Below are positions 49,325 to 61,740 of a DNA stretch of 64,000 bases, piece after piece. A model generated the notes under the pieces. It worked only from the letters and a program-made list of their open reading frames with translations, was not told the DNA's origin and did not search any database. Numbering within the stretch: the stretch's first letter is position 1; each line of letters opens with the position of its first letter. Made by a program: the position numbers and the translations under genes. Source of the stretch: Callaeas wilsoni. Lineage: Eukaryota > Chordata > Aves > Passeriformes > Callaeidae. The stretch is taken from the NCBI GenBank assembly GCA_013398955.1, contig VWPU01006271.1:62001-126000 (forward strand). Direction: 5' to 3'.

Positions 49325-52300
49325 CAGACAAAACTTGTAATTCAGCACATGACAATTAAAACCACAGGACACTGGCCATCACACTCTTCATGACACAAGG
49401 GCAAGCAGGCCATGGCTGAATAGGCCAACATCCAGCAATTAGCTATCATCTGTCCCAGTCAGGCTGGTTCTTCCATGGTTTGGTGTAAATCTGAAATTAA
49501 TTCTCTTCAGGAAAACAACAAGAAGTAGGCAATGCTCTCTTTTTTTCACAGAAACCATCCAGCCCTGTTTGCTGTGTTTCAATGCCAATGCAATTGTGAA
49601 TTTGCAGGGAATAAGACCCTAAATGAAAGGATATGTGATGGAGAGTGTTAACAAATGCCTTGCAGGTTCACATTAGAGGAAATAAGGATCACTGTCAGTG
49701 CCTGCTTGTGCAGTTGTCAGCTCCAATTTCCTCCGTCCTCTTAATGTTTTTCAATCTGCTAGCTAATTTCAACCAGAATTTGGCAGAAGGGAAAGATCAC
49801 CTCAATTTTCAGGAAATTAGGCAGCAAAGAGAGGCGAAAGTCAAACAAGTGTTGGAGCCAAGGGAAGAGCTGGAATGCAAGTGCTCATTAAGGCAGCCAA
49901 GTGTCCACATGGGAAAAAGTTATAATAAGCATCTCAAGCAGGGCAAAGCATTCCCCCAGCCCTGCGAGCCACTGCAAGACATGAGACTGCAAGAAAGCAG
50001 GTGTCATTTAATGTGACACTCATAAAACTATGTGTTTTGTGTCTCCAAAGTCCCTTTTATGTCCATGGCATTGGAGAGGAAGGGATAATCCTGCTCTGCA
50101 CTGGATTTGGCTATTTCAAACTGCAATTCCCCAGCAGGTGGGTCTTTCACACACTTGGTCCAGCCACCCTCAGATGTGGAGGTTTATAGGAGACCTCAAT
50201 GTCCAGGAATCAAGTGAGAGCAGAGATCTGATGCCCACAAAAATGGGATCTTGCCTGCCCGGAGAATAGCCCCACTTCTGTTTTGGGGTAGAATCTGTCT
50301 CCCCCAGAATTAGCTTTCTTCTCACAGCCCAAAGGCCAGATGGGCACCAGCTTTTTCCTTTCAGCAGCTGGATTCATTGCCTTCCTCTCCTTTTCTCTCT
50401 CTGTTTCCCCTGTCACCAAACCCACCCTCCCCAGGCTGAGCACGAGACACACAGAACAAGCTCTAACACGTATAGGGCAAGGTTGACATGCACAAAAACA
50501 CCATATTTGGCCAGTTTGAGCCAGAGTTGAGTGAGAGCTTGCCAGAAGGAGAATCATGCAATTTAAATTGAAAGAGAGTGAGTTTAACCCTTCATTTATA
50601 AATACGATGATAAATCACCCGGGGAACTTTAAACACGGGAAGGCTGAAAAGCTAAACACACACTGCTGCCACCCCAGGCAGCAGAATAACACCAGCAGGC
50701 AGGACAGGGTGGGGGGAACAGGGGGGATGAGAGAGGAGCCAGGTTGCCGGATCAGATGTTCCAGTTCAGGACAGGGAGTTGAGAAAAGCTGAAGCTGTTT
50801 ATACTAAATTACACTCATGCTTGTTAACGTCCTTTTCAACTTTCTGATCCCAGTGTGTGGCTCTGGTGTTCTCTGGGTCTGCACACAGAGATCCTTTCTG
50901 CACATCAATAAATAATCCTTTTGGCGAGCAGTTAGGACAAAGCTCAGTTGTCTGACCTGCCTTTTCTTTTGTATCCCATTACTCGAATTGCTGAGGCAGA
51001 TCCAAAAGTCCCCTGGGCTAAGGAAGTGAGCTCCGTTAACTTCAGCAAGTGCAGGGTGAGGTTTAAGGCTGACACCAATCACAAGGCTGGGTGAAGTGGA
51101 ATATGGGACGGTCAAGGATCTCCTCATGGGGTAGACATAGCACTGAGCTGCCCATGCTAACTTAACAAGTGTGATGCCAAGCAGTGAGCAAGTGAGTAAA
51201 GAGGTTGCAGGACCTGTTTTCAGCACAGTGACCATCTGTTTCCTATTTGGCCCAAGAACGATGGAATTGGTTGTGTCACACAACAATGAGAAAGTATATC
51301 AGAGCAAGTCCCCCTCTCGCAGTGCTGAGCAGGGACCTTTATCAGAACAAGGGAAAGCAGGTCAACCTCCAGTCTCTGTCCCTCCCTTTATCCCATTTCT
51401 ACCCAGATGCCTGCTGTACTTTTAAGGAAATGCTACCCACAGTCTCCCAGCCAGACAGACAAAATCCAGCCTGAGAGGTATAATATAGCAGCGTAGGCCA
51501 ACTGGCACAGTCAGACAGCACTCAGAAGGATGCATGTTTACCCATCTTGGGCTTTGCAGACTGCCAGCTCCAAGAAACAGGGACTGCATGGAAATCTGGG
51601 GGGCTGAGAGCTCAGTTAAGTATGAAGTAGGCTGAGCTCCAAGCTCTTTGAAGATTTTAGGAAGGGGGTAAACCCAAAGTCTATTTGCTCTGTAAGTAAA
51701 GGTGGTTCTTGCAGCTCCACGTGAGCTCATGCCATAGCCACGAGTAATAAATAGTGCAAAACACAGCAAAATCAAGGTTTGCAGAGGCTGCAAATCTTCT
51801 CATTAATTTAGCCATGCCCCTCACTGACTTCCATATGCCACCACTTTATGGTGATGGGTAGCTGAACTGACTCACTTTAGCACGTGCATGAGTATGTCTG
51901 TAGGGAAAGAGACCTGGTTGAGATAATATTTGGACTCAGAGAGGGGAAGAATTGAAAATCTTTGGAAATGTTTAGCTTTGCTCAGACACGAGGCCAGTCT
52001 GCCTTCCTGTGCTGCAAAATGGGGCAATGTACCTTTCTGACGGGCTTGGAGTCCCAGAATGGAAAAATCCTTAACAGCTGTAAACTGGGGGTTTGGTTCA
52101 GCTCCATCTCATTAAAAGCACTCAGAGGAATTCTTTTGCTTTGCTAGTCCAGTTCTCCATCCTTTCTGCTTGTGAGCCATGAGATGAGAGCAGTCCCACA
52201 AAGAAAGGAAGAGGCCATTCACCCAAACATCCATCAGTAACAATTTGATTAGAGGAAGATTTTTCCCACCACAGCCCAAAAGGCAGCTTTTCCACAGACT

Positions 52301-55231
52301 GTCAGGGAGGAAATCTTCAGGATTAATTAAATTTGCTGGGACTTCTTTCATGTAGTTGTTTGGATTTTGAGTTCAGATAGGGCAGCGATGGACTGGGAAA
52401 AGACACAAACTCTAATGCAGCACTTCTTTGTACATTCAGTTTGGCAAACACAATGTTACCTGTTGTTTTTCAGCAGTTTACAATACCTGGAGTTTATTTC
52501 CGTGCACATGGGGCTCAGTGGAAAAGGTGTCTATGTAAGCCAGGACATTGTATATGCTGATTATTTTAATTTTCTATTTGTCTGTAATGTGCCCTACATT
52601 CCTCAAAGGCATTATGAGGATGAGGAACATTTGAATGTATTTGGAGGTGCTGATTTCACTGAGGCAAGCAAGGCAAAATAAAATGCATATCAGGTGTTTG
52701 TGATAAGAGATCTCAGACTGAAGAAAAATGTCCCAGAGCAGGCAAGCTACTAACCAGATGCAAAATCAGAGCAAATAGCCAGTGCCATGGAATTACAATG
52801 AGAAGACAAATGCATGTCCAATTCAGTACAGTTTAGTGCAAGCTCAGGGATGGGATGGGTGATTTTTTCTTCTCCCCTTGCTCAGGTATGTGTCTGAACA
52901 CAGATATACAAGCTCACACTGCACTCCAGAGGCACCAAGTCTTGCTTTATTCCTTGGCTTCCACAGTGCTCCTCTTGATAGCATCTGCAAAGAGAAAGCT
53001 GAGAGCAGATCCAGGCATCTGCTCATTTCAGTTTGTTTTCATAATTAAAGAGTGAAACAAACAAGCAGAGAAGATGGTGAGAATTTTAGGAAATCAGTAG
53101 AAAATGGGCCAGGGTTCTGCACCCTCCCCATGACTCTTTCTCAGGTGCAAAACTTTGCAACCCCACTACCTCCAACCTGTCTTGGGGCCAGTTTTTCCTG
53201 TTTTTCTCTGACAGCATGCTTGGCACAAAATGTAAAGAGACAAGACTGTCCCTCAGGAGTCTGCAGGCTCAGTCAGACCCAGACAAAATGCCGTGAACAT
53301 GTGTGTTACTTTGGCTGCCACTGGAGCTCAGTGCAGCGTGAGGTAATCTGGTCATTCCCAAAACAGACGATGTTCCAATGTCTGTTTTCTGCTGAAGATG
53401 ACCTAGAGGTAAAAGAGGACAGAAACTTGCACTGTTCCTCTTTACCCAGTAATTCTTTGGGACATTACAGGTGGCCTGACCCCAGGCTTCAGGATTTCAG
53501 TCCTGCAGAGTACTCTGGCACTGGGTTGGATCTCAGGAGGGCTTTATGTTTGAGCCATCAGCCATTCCAACGGACAATTCAACTCCTTGGCCTTCAGTGG
53601 CTACCTAAATAAAACAAATTGCCATTTGATTAGAAATATCCATCTGATCTTAAGGATATTAAAAACCAGCTTTTTCCTTCAAACCACTTCCACAGACAAA
53701 GTGAGAGGCAAGAAGAAACTAGAACAATCTCCAGATTCCAGGCCAACAAACCCAAGCTCCACCACGGGAGCTTGGCAAAGTCACTTCTCCAGGAATTTTC
53801 ACACCTGGTCTTCTAAATTCTCAGTCCTAATCTCTGCTTTTTCTCAACAAATGTTCTGCTTCATGCTCACCTGGCTTGAACGAACCATGCAGAGTAATCA
53901 CAACTAGGCTGTAGCATCCCATGAGGACTCCTGATCTTGAATGTTGACTATTGGCCAAACACTGGTGAGGCACATCAGGAGTGCTGTATGCAGGAAATGC
54001 AGAGAGACGTGGTGGGCAGGCAGAAGGAAGGCTTTGGCACTCATCAGGCAGGCTCAGAGCTCCTGTGATGTTCTCTGGACCCAGTTAGTAGTGTCAGTGC
54101 AAAATATTTTCTTTTGGCCAGCAGGAACTCTCCTCAGGATCCACTTTTCACTTTTGTCCTGAGTGGCTTCCTCCTCCACTTTGTACACAGCCACCAACAG
54201 CTTAAAGCATCTCGCAGGTGATAGAGCACCTTTGGTCCAGCCTCCTGATTGCCATAAGCAGCAAAAAGGATTAGAGGAGGGAAAACAAAAGCTGCCAGAG
54301 GATGGGGCATGCTTGGGGAAGCTGAAAATCCAGACTCCCTCAGCAATTCCAGCCTTCCACACGGAGACACCCAGCCCAGGCACACTGCAGTTCTGTGAGC
54401 GCCGGGAGATGTGTTTGCAGCTCCTTGTCTCCCAGTCCTTCCACGTTTGGCTTATTGGTAGCAGGGATTTCAAACTCTCATAAATCAAGTCTTTCAGCAT
54501 CATTCTTTGCTGATCCAAGCTGATTTTTTTTAACCTCAAAGCCCTGCCCAGCCACTTTGAGATATTCCAGACATTTTTCAACCATTTATTTTTATTGAAA
54601 CCAGCCAAGTCTCTGTATATATTGGGCGCTTTTTTTTTATCTTTTTAATATACAAATCAGTTTTAAATAGTGTATAAGTCAGGAATGATTTGCAAATTAA
54701 ACTGTCAAACCCTGGCAGGAGTAGTGGCTGACGCCCTTAGCTTGAAATCTCCCAGCTGCTGTTGCTGTGAGCGTAGATCCCTAGAAGATGCCACACAACC
54801 TGCTTCTGCTTTCCTGGAAAATTCAGCCATTCTTTGATTTCAGGGAAATCTTACAGCTCCTGAAAACCCTGCTGCACTGCTGCATGTAAATCTTTAACGG
54901 GATCACCTGCCCAAGGCAAGGGATATGATATTTTAGGAATCAAATGCTGGTGTTACGGTTATACAAAGGTCTTCTGGTTTAAAACCATTTATGTACAAGG
55001 AAAATGAAGAGAAACTTGAAGTGAGGAGTGTGTGTCTTCCCTAAAATATGCATCTGGAACCACTGGAAGATACTAATTATAAACTCAGGTATTTTCCTTG
55101 TGATTATTGGTAATCCCTTATTGGCAGATGGGGATCTACTACTCAGGATGTGCAAATATATTGGTTAAAATGTTCTTAGATGACAAGATTTTGAGCCCTA
55201 AGGAGTGCTGACCCACTTACCACTATACCTC

Positions 55232-55268
55232 TGTTTCTTTTCTTCCAGATTGCTGGAAGTCAGTGACC
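55232..55268 (+). promoter_or_regulatory. GPR20: 3' splice site and 5' UTR remainder of the GPR20 coding exon
   Basis: A pyrimidine tract (CTGTTTCTTTTCTTCCAG) ends in AG at 55247-55248, so the exon would begin at 55249 and carry only 20 untranslated bases before the ATG. This is seen in the sequence. That GPR20 has a non-coding first exon joined here is inference, supported by the two-exon structure known for the mammalian gene. Confidence 0.8.
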
Positions 55269-56330
55269 ATGCCGACTTCCTCCACCCAACGGCCAGCCCT
55301 TGACTCTACCAACTCCACTGAGCAACCTAACTCCAGCATCAACTTGTTTTCCAAGTTCATCCACTCAGACGAACAACTGTCCACAGATTTTTATAGCCTG
55401 TGGATTGTCCTGATGGTAGTCAATGCCATCATTTTCCTGGTGGGTGTTGTGCTGAACAGCTTGGCGCTGTATGTCTTCTGCTTCCGTACCAAGACAAAAA
55501 CCACCTCTGTTATTTACACCATCAACTTGATCGTAACTGATCTCCTGGTGGGCTTTTCCTTGCCTGTCCGGATCATCATGTTCTACAGTGCAGGGGATTG
55601 CAAGAATTGTTCCCTGGTTCACATCTTTGGCTACTTTGTCAACATGTACTGCAGCATCCTCTTCTTGACGTGCATCTGCGTTGACCGCTACCTGGCAATA
55701 GTCCAGGTGGAAGCCTCACGTAAATGGAGGAACCCCACCTGTGCCAAGGGGATCTGCATCTTCATTTGGATCTTTGCCACTGTGGTGACTTTCTCCATCC
55801 TGACCATGGCAATAAGGTTTGCTGAGTGCTGCCTCTCCAAGATTCTGGTCCTGATGGTCTGCGAGTACTTCTTCCCTCTCATCATAATCATCTTCTTCAC
55901 CACCAGGATTATGTGTGCCCTGTCCAAGCCCAGCCTCATGCACCAGAGTCGGGAGAGGAGAATGAGGGCTGTGCAGCTCCTTATCACCGTCCTCATCATC
56001 TTCATGATCTGCTTCACTCCTTTCCACGTGCTACAGGTTGCAATTTCCATCAACCCAGACATGCCCCACAATGTCAGCCTCCTTGTCTACCACGTGACAG
56101 TGACTCTGAGTAGCCTCAATAGCTGCATGGACCCCATTGTCTATTGCTTTGTCACCAATAACTTCCAGTCAACCATGAAAAGCATCTTCAGGAAAACCGA
56201 GCCAGAGCAAACTAATGCAGACATCCCAGGCATGAACAAGAACTCCAAGGGCTCCAACGCAATTATCTCCTTCTCAAACACAATAGGAAGCCCTCTGAGC
56301 TTGCCATCACCAAGCAATGTCCAGATATAA
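55269..56330 (+). CDS. GPR20: GPR20, orphan class A G-protein-coupled receptor, complete single-exon coding region
   Basis: A 353-residue seven-transmembrane receptor with clear similarity to vertebrate GPR20, which is about 358 residues in human. The family is known as a plasma-membrane orphan receptor with constitutive Gi coupling. Visible hallmarks: a Ser/Thr/Asn-rich N-terminus with sequons at N15 and N21; TM1 about 43-72 with GVVLN (N63); TM2 about 81-101 with D91; a TM3 entry cysteine (C111 or C114); DRY at 139-141; TM4 W167; a CC pair at 187-188 in extracellular loop 2; TM5 P203; TM6 with CFTPFH (P251); TM7 with DPIVY at 288-292, DPxxY replacing NPxxY as in P2Y-like receptors. The stretches TSVIYTINL, CSILFLTCICVDRYLAIV and LNSCMDPIVYCFVT are nearly unchanged from human. 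The start is the ATG at 55269 (A at -3), 20 bases after a splice acceptor. An in-frame GTG at 55263 is not a plausible vertebrate start. No stop or frameshift is seen. The C-terminal tail is Ser-rich and poorly conserved. Confidence 0.96.
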   Translation: MPTSSTQRPALDSTNSTEQPNSSINLFSKFIHSDEQLSTDFYSLWIVLMVVNAIIFLVGVVLNSLALYVFCFRTKTKTTSVIYTINLIVTDLLVGFSLPVRIIMFYSAGDCKNCSLVHIFGYFVNMYCSILFLTCICVDRYLAIVQVEASRKWRNPTCAKGICIFIWIFATVVTFSILTMAIRFAECCLSKILVLMVCEYFFPLIIIIFFTTRIMCALSKPSLMHQSRERRMRAVQLLITVLIIFMICFTPFHVLQVAISINPDMPHNVSLLVYHVTVTLSSLNSCMDPIVYCFVTNNFQSTMKSIFRKTEPEQTNADIPGMNKNSKGSNAIISFSNTIGSPLSLPSPSNVQI

Positions 56331-56722
56331 CCCAAATCTGACGGGACACACTGCAGTAAGCCAGTGCCATGATGCTGGAATATTGCTAGGATGCACAATA
56401 TTATTGGTTTTGAACCCTTTGTGTTTTAGGCTGAGGTTCAGACTGACAGTGGTGGAATTTATTCCTCAAGAACATTGTAGTCTGTTTGGAAGTGGAACCT
56501 ACAATGCTGTTAGTACCATACAAAAGAGAGTTTATTAATTACTGTTCCCAGCAGGGAATTTTTCTTTGTATTTTAATACAGACATTTTGCTAGCAACAAA
56601 CTCTTTATTGTGGTTTTCTTTGCACGTTTGACATCATAATGCAAAGTTTCTAGGATGACTTAGAAAGCAGGATAGCTCTGATTTGTAATGAATGATTTTT
56701 GTGCCTTGGGCAGGTGTTTAAG

Positions 56723-56728
56723 AATAAA
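56723..56728 (+). promoter_or_regulatory. GPR20: Proximal polyadenylation signal AATAAA
   Basis: A consensus AATAAA about 390 bases after the GPR20 stop. The downstream element is not strongly GU-rich, although GGGATGTTTCC follows about 20 bases later. Probable but weaker of the two candidates. Confidence 0.45.
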
Positions 56729-57410
56729 GGACAAGAGGGATGTTTCCAGAGCTATCAACTACAAAGATTTTAGATGCCAATGGAATGGAAAAGAAAGTAT
56801 TTTAACCCACATGTCCCTAGTGACTACTCATTTGTTCCTGAAAACGTCTGAACCTTCTCAGGGAAGAGATGAAGTCAAGCACTGAAGTATCCTCTTGGCT
56901 ATAAGACAAAATACATGTAAATTTATATATTTCCATACACATTGTCTGTGTTGGGGAGAGGTTAAGGATATGTTCCACCTGTATTTGGATCACTAAATCC
57001 CCTGAATTGCAGATGAGTATACAAAAATCTGTGAAAATTAACATGCGTCCCACCAAACTCTGCTGTTCTTCTCTGTCTCCCCAAGGAACAGCCAAGATGA
57101 AAACCAGAACCAGACTATGATGCTATACTACTCTGGTTTGGTTTTTCTTCTTGTCATGTTGTAACATCAGGGTTTGCTGTCCTAATTCCCCCATCAGTCA
57201 CTCAAACACCAATACTTCCAAGCACAGAAAAAGAATCCATCTCAGGCGTCTAGGCTGAAATTCACCTCAGTACAAACTCACTATGTTTTAAAGATCCATG
57301 CTTAAAGGCTCTTACAGGCTTATAGAGGCTAAGGATGCTGCAAAATTCTAGCCATAGTAGTGGAGGAATGTTTTAGATGACATTATATCAATGAAACAAT
57401 GAAAATGCAA

Positions 57411-57416
57411 AATAAA
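57411..57416 (+). promoter_or_regulatory. GPR20: Distal polyadenylation signal AATAAA
   Basis: A consensus AATAAA in an A-rich context, followed about 45 bases later by a GU-rich segment (CTGTTGTTGCT), a normal arrangement for cleavage and polyadenylation. It would give GPR20 a 3' UTR of about 1.1 kb. Confidence 0.5.
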
Positions 57417-57440
57417 AATTATTCTAGGAAAACTGCAAAA

Positions 57441-60426
57441 CCTGTGGCATGAACAGCAATAACTGTTGTTGCTCCACATTTCCTCACTCACATCTATGGC
57501 CACTCCATCTGGAAGGCTACTATGAATTCATCAAGTCTAGTGATCATCTTTTCCTAGCACTCACTGGTGTTACCTGTCAGACGAGCAGACGTTGGTCCAA
57601 GCTAGAGCATCCTGGAGTACTCTGTTTCCCTGGGACCTGACTGTGATACAGTCATCTCCATTCCACAGGAACACAACATAAACAATGCCTCAAACTGCCT
57701 CTTGCAACAGGGTTTGCAAGAGCTTGCCTCTTGCAACACATACACGTTTCACCTAACCTGTTTCCCTGACCAATCCAATGGGAATAACATTCGAACCATC
57801 AGTATCACTGCAATACAGGGAACTGGGTGTTCCAGCACCTGTTCCAGACAGTGGGGTCTGTAATTGGCAGTAATTGTCATTGCCAGGCATGTGAGCTCTT
57901 TCCCAAGCAATATAGCTGATTCAGTGCCCTTCTGCTGGGACCTCTATTCCTTTGAAGAGGATTTTCCTTCCAGGAGGTGGTGATGAGGGCCACCAACACT
58001 ATGGCACTATCCCATAGGATGTAAGACTGTTGTCCTGGTCATTGTTTCACTTCCCAGGGCCCAGTTGTACTGTGGTTTCCTTCCGCCTCATCAATTTTCT
58101 TAATCATCTGTAAATCACTGATATAGGCACCTCACAGCCAACATCTGTCAAATGGTGCATCAGCACACATGGATCAGGCTCTGACTTCTCAGCCAGGCTG
58201 GCCACTTCACATTTCTGCCACAATTTTCCACCAGTCCCTCCTTTGGAGAAAGTAATTTTGTGCCTCAGAGGTCTGCGTTTCCCTTCAAACTCCCAAAAAC
58301 TCAAGCACACCAACCCACTACACATGCTCAGATCTTTCCATGCCTCTCAAGCTGTTTGTAATGAAAATGTGTGTCACATGTACAGAGCTGTTAACAGCAC
58401 TGTTTTGCCAAGGCTACTCAGAAGAACAGGAGGAAATGTGCAGGCCCTGTGCGTAGCTTATTTTAGCTTCTTTGTTCCAACAACCCACAGATCCACACCT
58501 CCCATTCTCTTGCTATCAACAGTATTTTTGCCATATACAGAAATGTCTTAACATCTTTCTCAGATCAGTTGTTCATTTGAGGTCAGTATGAAATTTCTAA
58601 GATGATTTGCTTAGATTTTTTTAAGTTCCTAAACAATGTTTCAGTCAAAGCTCTGTCTGCTGTAAACTTCACTTGTGGTAGTCTGAATTCCCCTTTCTAT
58701 CAGTGTATTATTCACTCTCCATAAAAGCCTCCTGAGAGTGGATAATTCTCTTTATTTTTAATGCCTATCGCCTTATGCAGAGCATTCAGTTGCCCTTCAT
58801 TTTATACCAGCTCCAAAACAGGGTCTGGTCCCTTATCAAGGAGACAGTCTCCAAAAACTGGAAAGAGGTCAAATTTTTCACAAACTAACCTACTTTTTGT
58901 GACTTTTTTAGCTCTTTTTAATCCATACTGTTTACACATCTTGCTTTTCTTCAGGACGCAGTACTTGCTAAACTTCTGTCCTATTTAAAATCACCCATTC
59001 GTGCTCAGGGCACAAAGTTGAAAACCAGAACCAAAAACTCAGCTATCATCAGAAATATTTCCCCAAACAGCACGATTTGGGGGGGCACCTTCCACCTGCC
59101 AGTTCCCATTGCTGCTGAAGCATCCCTCAGTTCTCTGTGTTTCTGGAAACTGGGGAAATGTCTCTCACCCCTCGATCTGCACCGTCCCTCTGCCCAGGGT
59201 ATCTCTTTGAGCTGCCTCTTAGTCATCACCAACAGGGATTGAAATTGTTGTGTTGCCACTCCAGCCTAGCCTTTCTCTAATGAGAACAGCCACATACGAC
59301 AAAATAGGGAAGCTTCCAAGGGCCATGTGAGTGATTCCATGCGTCATTAAATACATGCAGAGAAGGACAAGGTAAAGCACACAAAAGTCAGCTTTTGCAG
59401 AGCAGTCTTTTATGTAGAGTATTTAAAGATTTAGATGCCAAATTCCCGATGATTTCAAATTAAATCCAGTACTTAGCAGTCTTTGAGGATCTGGATCATT
59501 CCCCAGAGGCTGAAATAGTAATTGGGATGGATGGGCATTGCATGTCATACTACCACCACCAAATCTGTGGTAGACAGAATGCGTTCCCTAAAGAGCTTAA
59601 CAGCAATAAAGAGCTCTGTAAAAAGCCCCGACCTTTCAGGGAATTACAGCATTCATTCCGCTTTGATGTGCTGTGCTTCTCTTGTGCATCTAAAATCCTA
59701 TAAAGTGAATTAGAAATATCCTCTTCTACCAGCTGCCCAGAGGCTAGCAAAGAAAGATGGTGAAAAATCTCTCACGTATTTCATGGGATCTTGGTCATTC
59801 CTGGGACACAAAATCTCTGCTAACCATGAGCCTGAGTCACGACACACAGATATTTGCAGTCTGTTGATATGCCAGGGAATGGGAATGCAGAAATAGTTGA
59901 GTCTCTTTCTCTCCGTGCTGCGTGTCTCACCTGCATTGTATCCCATGATTCAAAGCACTTCTGTCTTTGCAAGGCTTTTCCTATTACAGCCCAGAAACCT
60001 GTAGCAAAGCAAAGCTGCACAGTAGCCAGCCCTCAGTAAAACCGCAAACACATCAGGGCCCAGCAAAGCTGAAGATCTCCAATTCTGCACCAGAAAATGA
60101 GCCCTTGACTCCACAGGTAGGGTTATATGCCAGTCTAGCTTCCTCCTGGGCTCCGAGCAAGCTCTGCCCTCCCTCCACAACCATCTGATAACTGCCAAGA
60201 GGAAACAGCACAGCCATGTGCAAGGGCAATTTCTTCCTTCCTTGTCCCTCTGGGGTTTGGTCTCTCTAAGATGTGTGCACAACAGTCTCATTAGCCAGCC
60301 TAATCAGCATTAATAAGCACTGCTAGCAGGTGTGGGTTCTGTGGGCAGAAAGGTTGAGGAAAGTGGAATTGCCACGTTAGGAATATGAGCACAGGTCACT
60401 CTGCCTCTTCTGTACCTGTCTTCCAG
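57441..60426. other. No gene seen downstream of GPR20
   Basis: AT-rich unique DNA without CR1 tails. Short frames only, the longest 113 codons (59950-60291, - strand). Confidence 0.55.
57696..57738 (+). repeat. 14-bp direct repeat separated by 15 bp
   Basis: TGCCTCTTGCAACA occurs at 57696-57709 and again at 57725-57738. The intervening bases include GCAAGAGCTT, partly complementary to the repeat. Confidence 0.7.
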
Positions 60427-60638
60427 GTGTAACGACAGGAGTGGCTCTGGGCAAGGATTTGAGAGAAGACAGGTCTGATCTCCACGTCTACTCTGAGACA
60501 GAGGAAGATGAGGAAGATGTTGCAGAGGAACCCAAGCCACAAAGTAATAAAGGAGGAAGGGAAGGAGAAGGACCCAACAGGTTAAACAAGAAGCTGACTT
60601 CCATGAAGGGCAGGGCTAGTAAGAACAAGATGAGGAAG
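60427..60638 (+). other. Exon-like segment with an acidic then basic open frame (candidate exon of an unknown transcript)
   Basis: A long pyrimidine-rich acceptor (CTGCCTCTTCTGTACCTGTCTTCCAG) ends at 60426, and AAG|GTAGGA is a fair donor at 60639. One frame is open throughout and strongly biased: an acidic run (ETEEDEEDVAEE) followed by Lys/Arg-rich sequence (LNKKLTSMKGRASKNKMRK). There is no ATG at its start, so it would have to be an internal exon. The expected + strand neighbour is SLC45A4, but I do not recognise this sequence as part of that transporter. Purine-rich composition could produce such a frame by chance. Confidence 0.25.
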
Positions 60639-61323
60639 GTAGGACAGGGCAAAATAGACAGGGAACTCAGGGACATGATACCCAGCAAAGGATGACATAG
60701 GAAAACAAGTGAGGGCTGGCTTGTTTTTCCCCTTCTGGACACAATTAGTCCCAAAACAGGAGCTCTGGGGAGGATGCCAGTGCTTGGATCAGAGCTGGAA
60801 GACGCCCATTTTAGGAAGAAAAAGCTTAAAAGCAGAGCACTTTATCGCCTTCCCACGGTGAGGCTCAGGAAAGGGACGAGGGTGATCTCCTCACATTTGT
60901 CTGAGATTTTACAGTCTTGCAGTAGGAGACAGGAAGGTCTCCAGTGTGCTGGGAAAGAGGAAGAGGGTCTTTATCCCGACACCCTTGGGAAGAGGGTGCT
61001 GGGGATGCAGGAGGGGATCTGCTGTGGTGTGGGTGCTCACGGACACATATCAGCATCCACTGTAAACGTTGGCTACATGACGAGCAGGATTGTCATGGGA
61101 AGTGCTGGGTGATGCTTATGATAGATGGTGCCACCTGAAATGTCACATCACAGCATGTCCCATGCTCTGCAGGGTGTCCCAGGCAGGGCAGACAGGGATT
61201 GCAGCATGTTCCCAAGCACAAGAAATAATCGATCACTTCACTGTAGTATTTCAGTGTTTTGTGGTGGGCCCCGTTCAGGTATTGGGACCTAATGGGAATG
61301 CAAGTGAGAATATCCACTGCAAC

Positions 61324-61470
61324 CACAGAAACATAGGATCATTTGGCTGAAAAGGACCTATAAAATCATCAAGTCCAACCCTTCCCCCAGCTATGTGAAG
61401 GCAATCTATGCATCTTTCAAATACATCATGGGATGATGACTCACACACTTTCCGTCCTTCTGATTCCTTC
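61324..61470 (-). mobile_element. CR1 LINE tail, old
   Basis: CCACAGAAACATAGGATCAT, then ATAAAATCATCAAGTCCAAC, is a reversed CR1 terminus. The rest is strongly diverged and the left limit is approximate. Confidence 0.8.
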
Positions 61471-61740
61471 TTCTTCAAATGCATCAAAAAGCACCTAAAC
61501 TTCCCTGGCAGATATGTGAGTTTCTCTAAGTATTCTTATAAGCAGCCAACAATGGCATGATATCAAGGTCTTAGTTCATGAAACTGTGCTTCTTCATGAT
61601 TCTTGACAATAGTTTCAGAGATCGGATTAACTTAGCTGTGGAGGAATGGGTCTGAGTTCTAACACAAGGGATTTTGCTTTTCCTTCATGGCTGTATGCAG
61701 AGCTAACAGCCCAGCTCGGGACTGAGGTTCTTCTTTCCAG

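Larger units (their letters stand above)
33171..55231 (+). other. GPR20: Putative GPR20 first intron (inferred)
   Basis: If the CpG-island donor at 32965 splices to the acceptor at 55248, everything between is a roughly 22-kb intron. It contains five CR1 tails, the 42.7/44.8-kb repeat pair, the possible LTR at 40.4 kb, a 23-bp tandem duplication and the splice-like sites at 38.9 and 45.7 kb. Repeat-free stretches such as 49.3-55.2 kb hold only domain-less frames (longest 186 codons, 53052-53612, beginning at GTG and ending on an AATAAA). Confidence 0.4.
56331..57440 (+). other. GPR20: GPR20 3' untranslated region (extent inferred)
   Basis: AT-rich single-copy DNA follows the TAA at 56328-56330. 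It holds no CR1 tail and no convincing open frame. Two AATAAA hexamers lie at 56723-56728 and 57411-57416, so the mature 3' UTR is probably either about 0.4 kb or about 1.1 kb. The boundary is inferred from these signals only. Confidence 0.6.

Noticed and set aside
55263..55268. GTG two codons upstream of the GPR20 ATG as a start
   Set aside because: Vertebrate initiation at GTG is rare, and the ATG at 55269 has A at -3. The two extra codons are an artefact of allowing bacterial starts.
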